Origin: CAVVST01 sp963750995
Lineage (GTDB): Bacteria; Acidobacteriota; Vicinamibacteria; Vicinamibacterales; UBA2999
Reading direction: 5' to 3'
DNA: 64,000 nucleotides
NCBI GenBank assembly: GCA_963750995.1
Contig: CAVVST010000002.1
Coordinates: forward strand, 434,001-498,000
Positions 1 to 6,432 of this stretch are shown here, piece by piece; position 1 is the first letter of the stretch, and the number at the start of each line of letters is the position of its first letter. The notes beneath the pieces are model-generated. The model saw only the letters and a program-made list of their open reading frames with translations. It did not search any database and had not been told where the DNA came from. The position numbers were made by a program, and so were the translations under genes.

Positions 1-43
1 CCTGCCGACGCCGCGGATGGTGGTGGACCTGCGGAGGCCCGAT

Positions 44-135
44 CGGCAAGCGAGAAGTGAGAAGTAGGAAGTGAAAAGTAGGTTGGCAAATACTGCACCT
101 GCTGCCTTACTTCCAACTTCCTACTTCGCACTCTC
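44..135. repeat. Low-complexity inverted repeat (GAAGTAGG words)
   Basis: The left arm (about 50-83) is built of variants of GAAGTAGG and GAAGTGAG. The right arm (about 105-135) is its approximate reverse complement, so the region can fold into an imperfect hairpin. It sits between the end of the window and the minus-strand CHRD gene ending at 142. Bases 1-60 could be the 3' end of an upstream plus-strand gene: all three plus frames stop inside the left arm, so the frame cannot be chosen. The function is unknown; it resembles other word-type intergenic repeats in this window. Confidence 0.6.
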
Positions 136-141
136 CTTGCC

Positions 142-771
142 TTATTCGACCTGGCCCCGGATCTCGCCCCCGGGAAAATCGCCGGGCCCCTGGTTGGGCG
201 GCGTGGTATTGCCATCGCTCGTGTGCACGTTGACGTAAGCGTTGCCCTCGCGGATTCTGTCCAGCACGTCTGCCAGCGTCTTGACGCCGATCGGACAGCG
301 TGGATCCGCGGTCGGCCTGACGTGCGAACCGTCGAACGTCGCCGCCGCCAACGTACCATTGTGCCGCCCGGCGCCGCCGGGCAGGGCCGCTGTCGCCGAC
401 GGATTCGGATAGAGCCAGACGACGATCGGGCCGTTTTCGCCGGCCGGAGCGCAGTGAATGTGGCCCTGCGTCACATTCTCGATATTCGACGCGATCAGCC
501 GGTAGTCCACCGACGACGCGTCAGGACTGACCTGAAAGATCGCCTGGCCCTGGGCATGGGAGTCGGCCGGAGTCGGCGCTCCGGGTGTTGCGGGCGTAAA
601 CACTTCCTCGTCCCCTGACAGATGGGTCTGGTGATTTTCCGGGCCTCCGGGCCCCGCTGCGTTGAAGAACAGCGGCGTGCTGAGCACGTCGGGCTGTGTC
701 GGCGACTGGCTGGACTGCGAGCAACCGGCCGCAGCCGTCGCGAACGCTACTGCGGCAAACCGTATGCGCAT
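142..771 (-). CDS. CHRD-domain lipoprotein
   Basis: A 209-residue exported protein. The N terminus (MRIRFAAVAF) is a short signal ending in the lipobox-like AAAGC, so it is probably a lipoprotein. Residues from about 50 to the end match the CHRD domain: the HQTHLSGDEEV opening, a GHIHCAP motif, and the VNVHTSDG / GGEIRGQV ending typical of the family. The CHRD domain is known from chordin and many bacterial secreted proteins; its bacterial role is unsettled. The start at 771 is chosen because GGAGGAG at 781-787 lies nine bases upstream; an ATG at 777 is too close to it. It stands alone, followed by the 44-135 repeat. Confidence 0.85.
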   Translation of the reverse strand: MRIRFAAVAFATAAAGCSQSSQSPTQPDVLSTPLFFNAAGPGGPENHQTHLSGDEEVFTPATPGAPTPADSHAQGQAIFQVSPDASSVDYRLIASNIENVTQGHIHCAPAGENGPIVVWLYPNPSATAALPGGAGRHNGTLAAATFDGSHVRPTADPRCPIGVKTLADVLDRIREGNAYVNVHTSDGNTTPPNQGPGDFPGGEIRGQVE

Positions 772-992
772 GGTCATGCTCTCCTCCGTTTCGGAATGCG
801 AACGCATTTACCAAACGCGGCGCGCCACCTGGCGGACCGTCGCTGGACTCTGCGCCATCCCCGGATGTGAGCGGGTTTTCGGGGCGACTACCGGATCGGG
901 GACTGGCGGGGCGCGCATTCTGCGAACGGCGTGCCGAGGGAGAGGAGATTCAGATCGAGAAATGCTGAGTCGGAAGCAACGTGATGCGGCCG

Positions 993-2210
993 TTACACGC
1001 CGTGGCCGTAGCCCGACTCATGCAGCGCATGAGCGGGAGTCGCGGGCGTCTCGGCGGTGCGAACGTTGCTGACGACGGCGATGATGTCCGCGTCGCTGAT
1101 GATCTTGCGGTCGTCGGCGATGGCCATGAGCGCGCGGTAGATCTCGACCAGTTCGGTCGTGTCGATCTCGAGGCCCAGGTCGTTGCAGCGCCGCAGCACC
1201 GCGTGCCGCCCCGAGTGCTTGCCGAGCACGAGCGGGTTCCAGGGCGCGCCGACGTCTTCAGCCTTGATGATTTCGTAGGTCCGGCGGTCCTTCAGGATCC
1301 CGTCCTGATGGATGCCCGCTTCGTGCGCGAACGCGTTGCGCCCGACAATCGCCTTGTTGACCTGTACGCTCTGCCCCGTCAGCTTGGTCAGCATCTCGCT
1401 CGACGGGTAGATCTCCTTGTGGACGATCCCCACGTCGAACGGCATGCGGTCACGCCGGACGTGGAACGCCATGACGATTTCCTCGAGCGCGGCGTTGCCG
1501 GCGCGCTCGCCAATCCCGTTGACCGTGCACTCGACCTGCCGCGCGCCGCCGTGTACCGCTGCGATCGAGTTGGCGACGCCCAGGCCCAGGTCGTCGTGGC
1601 AGTGCGTGCTGAAGACGGCCTTGCCGGAGTTCGGCACGCGCGCGCGAATGACCTGGAAGAACTCGCTGGTTTCGTCGGGAGTGGAGAACCCCACCGTATC
1701 CGGAAGATTGATGGTCGTGGCGCCCGCGGCAATCACGTGCTCGACGACGCGGCACAGGAAGTCGAAGTCGCTGCGCGTCGCGTCCTCGGCCGAAAACTGC
1801 ACGTCGTCGGTCTGCTGCCGCGCGTAGCGGACGGAGTCGACCGCCGCCTCGAGACACTGCTCACGGCTGATGCGGAGCTTTGCCTGGAGATGCAGATCGG
1901 AAGTGGCGATGAACGTATGGATCCGGCCGCGCTCGGCCGGGGCAATCGACCAGGCCGCCTTCTCGAGGTCGGCGCGGTGGCAGCGGGCGAGGCAGGCAAT
2001 CACGGGGCGGCGGATCTCGGCGGCAATACGGCGGACCGCCTCGGCATCGGCCGGCGAGGCGATCGGGAAGCCGGCCTCGATGATGTCCACACCGAGGGCG
2101 TCGAGCTGGCGGGCGAGCTGCAGCTTCTCGGCCGGGCGCAACGAAAAGCCGGGCGCCTGTTCGCCGTCCCGCAGCGTCGTATCGAAAATCAGAACCCGTT
2201 GGTCGCCCAT
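993..2210 (-). CDS. leuA: 2-isopropylmalate synthase-type acyltransferase lacking the regulatory domain
   Basis: A 405-residue protein of the DRE-TIM family that condenses 2-oxoisovalerate with acetyl-CoA, the first committed step to leucine. The catalytic barrel shows DTTLRDGEQ at residues 10-18, STHCHDDLGLG (metal-binding HxH), GERAGN, and the HEAGIHQDG / GKHSGRH motifs of the following subdomain. Classical LeuA is about 510-520 residues; this one stops near 405, so the C-terminal leucine-binding (LeuA dimer) domain is absent. The ATG at 2210 gives the canonical N terminus, with GGGGGAGGG upstream. Homocitrate or citramalate synthase is possible from sequence alone, but leuC and leuD nearby favour LeuA. 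A LysR gene is divergent. Confidence 0.85.
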   Translation of the reverse strand: MGDQRVLIFDTTLRDGEQAPGFSLRPAEKLQLARQLDALGVDIIEAGFPIASPADAEAVRRIAAEIRRPVIACLARCHRADLEKAAWSIAPAERGRIHTFIATSDLHLQAKLRISREQCLEAAVDSVRYARQQTDDVQFSAEDATRSDFDFLCRVVEHVIAAGATTINLPDTVGFSTPDETSEFFQVIRARVPNSGKAVFSTHCHDDLGLGVANSIAAVHGGARQVECTVNGIGERAGNAALEEIVMAFHVRRDRMPFDVGIVHKEIYPSSEMLTKLTGQSVQVNKAIVGRNAFAHEAGIHQDGILKDRRTYEIIKAEDVGAPWNPLVLGKHSGRHAVLRRCNDLGLEIDTTELVEIYRALMAIADDRKIISDADIIAVVSNVRTAETPATPAHALHESGYGHGV

Positions 2211-2232
2211 GTCGGGAGCCCTCCCCCTTACC

Positions 2233-2299
2233 AAGCCACAAGGCTCAAGTCCAAGGCTCAAGCGCAGAAATTGGACTTCAGCCGTGGGCCTTGTGGCTT
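2233..2299 (-). promoter_or_regulatory. Long inverted repeat in the leuA leader
   Basis: AAGCCACAAGGC (2233-2244) is exactly complementary to GCCTTGTGGCTT (2288-2299). An inner ten-base pair with one mismatch (2245-2254 with 2271-2280) extends it. In the leuA transcript it would form a strong hairpin ending about 22 bases before the start codon, beside the purine-rich ribosome-binding region. It could be an attenuator or translational control element, or an intergenic repeat like others here. No leucine-rich leader peptide was recognised. Confidence 0.45.
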
Positions 2300-2319
2300 G
2301 CGCCTTGTAGCCAACAACC

Positions 2320-2349
2320 AGTAGACGCGACTGGTGATGATATTGTCAA
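2320..2349 (-). promoter_or_regulatory. Candidate leuA promoter with AT-rich LysR operator region
   Basis: On the minus strand there is a perfect -35 hexamer TTGACA (2344-2349), an 18-base spacer and a -10-like TCTACT (2320-2325), which would start transcription near 2313, upstream of the leader hairpin. The adjoining 2350-2363 is strikingly AT-rich for this genome and contains the palindrome ATAATTAT, a plausible LysR-family binding region between the divergent genes. This was found by eye only. Confidence 0.4.
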
Positions 2350-2401
2350 AATGATAATTATTCTGCTTGGATTATCGACGCTTATGGGCAGAAACTGAGC
2401 C

Positions 2402-3313
2402 GTGGAGCTAACGGAACTTCGGGTTTTCCTCAAAGTCGCCGCCGAACGCAGCTTTTCACGGGCGGCGATGAAGCTGCACCGCACCCAGCCGGCGGTCAGC
2501 CAGGCGGTGCGCCGCCTCGAGGAAAGTGTCGGCGAGCGCCTGTTCGATCGGGCCACCAAGGACGCCACACTGACCGACGCGGGCAGGCTCCTGCGCGACT
2601 ACGCCGAGCGGCTGCTCCGCCTCTCGGAAGAGGCCGAGACCGCCCTCAAGGACCTCCGCGACCTCCGCCGCGGCCGCGTGCTGATCGGCGCCAACGAAGC
2701 ATCGGTCCACGCCGTCCTGCCGCTCATTCAGCGCTACCGCGAAGCGCATCCCCTGGTGCACCTCGACGTGCGCCGCATTCCGGCGCGACAGATCGGCGCC
2801 GAGGTCGCCCAGGGGACCCTGGACTTCGGCGTGCTGACGTTCCAGCCTGCGGAACCGCGGCTCAGCTCGATCGTGCTCGGACAGGACGAGCTCGTGATGT
2901 TGGTCCCGCCGGCGCATCCGCTTGCTAATACGCGCGAGGTCACGCTCTCGGAGTGCGCGCGCCAGACCGTCATCGCCCATAACGACCCGTCGCACGTGCG
3001 CGACCGCGTACTACGGCTGTTCGAGCAGCATCACATCCCGGCCAACATCCTCGTTTCGCTTCCGAGCCTTGAAGGGATCAAGCGCGCCGTGGCGATGCGG
3101 ATGGGCGTCGCGCTGCTGCCGCGCCGCTGCGCCGAGTCGGAAATCGCACGCGGCGAGCTCGTCGCCCTCGCGATGCCGGAGATCCGGCTGCGCCGCCAGA
3201 TCCGCCTGGTCTACCGGAAGGCGGTGGAACGCTCGCATGCATCCGCGGCGTTCCTGGCGATCGTCGAAGGGGTGCGCACCGGACGCAAAAACGTCACCGC
3301 CGATGCTGTCTGA
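2402..3313 (+). CDS. LysR-family transcriptional regulator
   Basis: A 303-residue protein with the N-terminal LysR helix-turn-helix (ELRVFLKVAAERSFSRAA, then QPAVSQAVRRLEE) and a C-terminal periplasmic-binding-like effector domain from about residue 90 (GRVLIGANEAS onward, with a conserved DFGVLTF stretch). It starts at a GTG, which gives the normal LysR N terminus. It is divergent from leuA across a 191-base region with an AT-rich core, so the simplest inference is that it controls leuA and perhaps itself. The effector is unknown; for leucine genes an intermediate such as isopropylmalate would be usual. Confidence 0.85.
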   Translation: MELTELRVFLKVAAERSFSRAAMKLHRTQPAVSQAVRRLEESVGERLFDRATKDATLTDAGRLLRDYAERLLRLSEEAETALKDLRDLRRGRVLIGANEASVHAVLPLIQRYREAHPLVHLDVRRIPARQIGAEVAQGTLDFGVLTFQPAEPRLSSIVLGQDELVMLVPPAHPLANTREVTLSECARQTVIAHNDPSHVRDRVLRLFEQHHIPANILVSLPSLEGIKRAVAMRMGVALLPRRCAESEIARGELVALAMPEIRLRRQIRLVYRKAVERSHASAAFLAIVEGVRTGRKNVTADAV

Positions 3314-3402
3314 GCCCCTCAATTTCTGCGCACATTCCGCGCGCATCGGGCGAGTTCTCCAGCGAACGTGATTGGCACGCCGGGTGCTCGCAGGCCGTGT
3401 CG

Positions 3403-3747
3403 ATGCCTACGGTTGAAGAGCGTCTGACCGCGCTGGAAGCACGAGTGAATTCCGTGTCGGACGTGAGCCAGCGATGGACCGAGCTTCGCTCCGACATGAA
3501 CCTCCGGTTCGCGCAGGTGAATGGCCGATTCAGCGAGCTGCGCGACGACTTCAACCTGCGCCTCGGCGAAATCAACGCCCGGTTCGACGTGCTGCACAAC
3601 GACGTCAACCACCGGCTCGACGAAATCTCACGGCGATTCGTGGATCTGGATGTGAAGGACGATCGACAACTCGCCTGGCTGGTCGGCACGCAGGTGGCCG
3701 TGCTCCTGGCCGTCGTCGCCGCCCTCGTCGGGGCGTTCTATCGCTGA
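3403..3747 (+). CDS. Small coiled-coil protein with C-terminal membrane anchor
   Basis: A 114-residue protein. Residues 1-85 show heptad periodicity with repeated R-F and L-R-D units (LRFAQVNGRFSEL, LRLGEINARFDVL), typical of an extended coiled coil. A single hydrophobic helix (about 92-113, LVGTQVAVLLAVVAALVGAF) would place it in the inner membrane. ATG 3403 is preferred over GTG 3397 because AGG lies eight bases upstream. Proteins of this shape are common and mostly uncharacterised. It converges on leuD with a two-base gap. Confidence 0.7.
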   Translation: MPTVEERLTALEARVNSVSDVSQRWTELRSDMNLRFAQVNGRFSELRDDFNLRLGEINARFDVLHNDVNHRLDEISRRFVDLDVKDDRQLAWLVGTQVAVLLAVVAALVGAFYR

Positions 3748-3749
3748 GG

Positions 3750-4364
3750 CTAGAACCCGGAAATGTAAGGAAGCCTGACAGACACGGCGTTCACGTCGCC
3801 GTAGCGCTCGAGCAGCAAGCCGGTCGTGTCCCAGGCCCCGGTGATCAGCGCGTCCCGGGCATTCGCGGGAATGAACACGGGACAACGGAAGCCTTCGGTG
3901 TCACACGTGCCGGCCTGAAGGTCGAGGCGCAGCCGCGCATCGGGCTGCTTCTCGACCCGATCCATCAGCTGACGCACGTGCTCGGGCGAGGCGGTGGCGC
4001 ACGGCAGGCCGATCATGAGGGCATTGCCGAAGAAGATTTCAGAGAACGATTCCCCGACCACGGCGCGAATACCCGATCGGTGGAGCCCCTGGGGCGCATG
4101 CTCGCGCGACGATCCGCAGCCGAAGTTGCGGTTCACCAGCAGGATCGTCGCACCCTGATACCGGGAGTTGTCGAATGCATGCGGCGATGTCGCGCGGTCG
4201 CCCGCGGCGGACCCGGCACGCTCGTCCTCGAACAGATGCTTCTCGAGTCCCTCGAACGTGACCGCGCGGAGAAACCGCGCCGGCATGATGCGGTCCGTGT
4301 CGATGTCGTCGCCGCGCATCGGCAGCGCCGTGCCTTCGACGCGCGTGATCTTCAGCGCCTCCAT
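3750..4364 (-). CDS. leuD: 3-isopropylmalate dehydratase small subunit
   Basis: A 204-residue LeuD, the swivelling domain that pairs with LeuC to isomerise 2- to 3-isopropylmalate. Seen: DDIDTDRIMPARFL near the N terminus and NFGCGSSREHAPQ, the conserved substrate-binding signature. The length is normal. Its ATG overlaps the leuC stop (TGATG at 4362-4366), so translation is probably coupled to leuC. There is no room for a separate promoter, so it belongs to the minus-strand run from udgX/uvrA through leuC. Confidence 0.92.
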   Translation of the reverse strand: MEALKITRVEGTALPMRGDDIDTDRIMPARFLRAVTFEGLEKHLFEDERAGSAAGDRATSPHAFDNSRYQGATILLVNRNFGCGSSREHAPQGLHRSGIRAVVGESFSEIFFGNALMIGLPCATASPEHVRQLMDRVEKQPDARLRLDLQAGTCDTEGFRCPVFIPANARDALITGAWDTTGLLLERYGDVNAVSVRLPYISGF

Positions 4365-5764
4365 CAGCTCACCAGCTCCCGCACGTCAGTGACTTCGCCG
4401 GCCACCGCCGCCGCGGCGACCATCGCCGGACTCATGAGCAGCGTGCGGCCCGTCGGACTCCCCTGGCGGCCCTTGAAGTTGCGGTTGGACGACGCCGCAC
4501 ATACCTGGTTGCCTTCGAGCTTGTCGGGATTCATGCCCAGGCACATGGAGCAGCCGGCGGCGCGCCACTCGAAGCCAGCCTCGCGGAAGATCTCGTCGAG
4601 CCCTTCGCTCTCGGCCGCCTTCTTGACCGACGCCGATCCCGGCACCACCAGCGCCGTGACGTGAGGCGCCACGTGGCGGCCGCGGACGATACGGGCCGCT
4701 TCGCGGAGATCGGACAGGCGGGAGTTGGTGCATGAGCCGATGAACGCGACGTCGACGCGCATGCCAGCGATCGGCTGACCGCTTTCGAGACCCATGTACC
4801 CGAGCGCATCGCCGACTGCCTGTGCCTCGGCGCCGGCATCGCGGGGCGAGGGAATGCGTCCGTCGACGGCAATCGACTGGCCCGGATTGACGCCCCACGT
4901 CACGACCGGCGTCAGTTCCTCCGCCTTGATCACCACGTCGTCGTCATACCGGGCGTCTTTGTCCGACGCGATGGAAGACCACCACGTGCGGGCCCGGTCG
5001 AACGCGTCGCCGGACGGCGCGAAGGGGCGGCCCCGGAGATAGTCGAAGGTGGTCTGGTCGGGATTCACTTACCCGACCCGCGCGCCACCCTCAATCGACA
5101 TGTTGCAGATCGTCATCCGCTCGTCCATCGTCATCCGCTCGACCGTGTCGCCGGCGTATTCGTAGGCATAGCCGACGCCGCCGCTCACGCCCAGCCGCTG
5201 GATGATGGTAAGGATGACGTCCTTCGCGTACACACCGGGGGCCAGCCTGCCGTTGACGCGGATGCGCCGCACCTTCAGCGGTTCCATCGCCAGGCACTGA
5301 GAGGCGAGCACGTCGCGCACCTGTGACGTGCCAATCCCGAAAGCGACCGCGCCGAACGCACCGTGCGTCGAGGTATGGCTGTCGCCGCACGCAATCGTCA
5401 TCCCGGGCTGCGTCAGGCCGAGCTCGGGGCCAATCACGTGCACGATGCCCTGGCGGTCGTCGTTCAGCCCGGCGATGCGGATGCCGAAGTCGCGCGTGTT
5501 GCGCTCGAGCGCGGCAATCATGTCCTCGGCGAGGAGGTCGAGGAACGGGCGCGTGCGCTCGCGCGTGGGAATGATGTGATCAACGGTGGCGAACGTGCGG
5601 TCGGGCCGCGCCACCTTCCACCCGCGCGCGCGAAGCGCGTCGAATGCCTGCGGCGTGGTGACCTCGTGAATGAGGTGCAAGCCGACGAAGAGCTGCGTCT
5701 GGCCGGTCGGCAGCGTGCGTACGGTGTGAAGGTCCCAGACCTTCTGGAGCAGCGTCTTACCCAT
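4364..5764 (-). CDS. leuC: 3-isopropylmalate dehydratase large subunit, interrupted by an in-frame TAA
   Basis: Together the two halves make a collinear LeuC of about 466 codons, the normal length. The first half (5069-5764) has CGDSHTSTHGAFG and ends at the conserved GGARVG; the second (4364-5068) continues with VNPDQTTFDY and carries the iron-sulfur cysteines in GSCTNS and GCSMCLGMN. A TAA at 5069-5071 replaces the hydrophobic residue normally found between the two segments, with no frame change, and GTG follows at once, so reinitiation (TAAGTG) is possible. It could be a real nonsense mutation, a split enzyme or one miscalled base. The start overlaps the upstream glycosylase gene by eight bases. 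Confidence 0.8.
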
Positions 5765-6353
5765 GCGTCTGTAATTTCACTCTACCAGATACGGAGCGAT
5801 GACCCGTGACCCAGCACCGCCACGGGCGCTCGGTGCCGACGCGAATCCCGACCCGCGGTCCCCACGAGACGGCGTCCACTGCGTGGCCGCAGTCCTCGAT
5901 GACGAGGCGGCTCGACACGAGATCGAGCAGGTTGTCGGCCAGCGTGATGCCCATTGCGCGCGTCAGGTTCCCGGGACCCCGGCACAGATCGGTGTCGGCC
6001 ACGTCGCCGCTGACGCCACGTCGTTTCCTCATGAGCGCGATGCCCTCGACCGGCTCCAGCGCGCGAATCAGCACGGCGGCCGGATGCCCCTCGGCTTCAG
6101 TGACCGCGTTGACCAGGTAATGGATGCCGTAATTGAGATAGACGTAGGCAAGGCCCGGCGATCCATAGAGCGGCGCGTTGCGGCGGGTCGGCCCCGGCGC
6201 CGCATGGCAGGCGGGATCGCTTTCGCCGATGTACGCCTCGGTCTCGACGATCATGCCGGCGGTCACACCCTTGGGCGTCCGATGCACGAGCACCTTGCCC
6301 AGCAGTGCTTCAGCAACCGTGAGCGTCGGCCGGCCGTAGAACGACCGCGGCAA
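5757..6353 (-). CDS. Alkyladenine (3-methyladenine) DNA glycosylase, AAG/MPG family
   Basis: Removes alkylated or deaminated purines to start base-excision repair. Seen: the N-terminal SFYGRPTLTVAEALLGK, the active-site VETEAYIG (catalytic Glu in ETEAY), and the DPACHA and YVYLNYGIHY blocks that define the AAG fold. From the TTG at 6353 the protein is 198 residues, the usual size. A longer reading to ATG 6452 would translate the dispersed repeat at 6357-6432 and overlap uvrA, so I prefer the shorter start. The 3' end overlaps leuC. Next to uvrA and udgX it suggests a small repair cluster. Confidence 0.85.
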   Translation of the reverse strand: MPRSFYGRPTLTVAEALLGKVLVHRTPKGVTAGMIVETEAYIGESDPACHAAPGPTRRNAPLYGSPGLAYVYLNYGIHYLVNAVTEAEGHPAAVLIRALEPVEGIALMRKRRGVSGDVADTDLCRGPGNLTRAMGITLADNLLDLVSSRLVIEDCGHAVDAVSWGPRVGIRVGTERPWRCWVTGHRSVSGRVKLQTHG

Positions 6354-6356
6354 TGA

Positions 6357-6432
6357 GCCGGGTCCGCTCCGCGGAACCCGGCCTACGCACGCCCGGTCGG
6401 GGGTAGGGCGGGTTCCGCGAAGCGGACCCGCC
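6357..6432. repeat. Dispersed two-part palindromic repeat, copy 1
   Basis: The first part (6357-6388) reads GCCGGGTCCGC...GGAACCCGGCC followed by TACGCACG. The second (about 6402-6432) reads GGCGGGTTCCGC GA AGCGGACCCGCC. Nearly the same arrangement occurs at 57441-57518. It fills the space between the uvrA stop (6433-6435) and the glycosylase start. The same GGCGGGT/ACCCGCC ends appear at 58508-58577 and 61506-61576. No protein of its own; function unknown. Confidence 0.75.

Noticed and set aside
1..60. C-terminal fragment of an upstream plus-strand gene
   Set aside because: All three frames are open for about 20 codons and end in the repeat, so the frame and product cannot be chosen.
981..2324. 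Long open frame on the plus strand across leuA (447 codons)
   Set aside because: It is antisense to a clear LeuA, has Arg/Val/Asp-rich composition from GC-rich codons and no recognisable motif.
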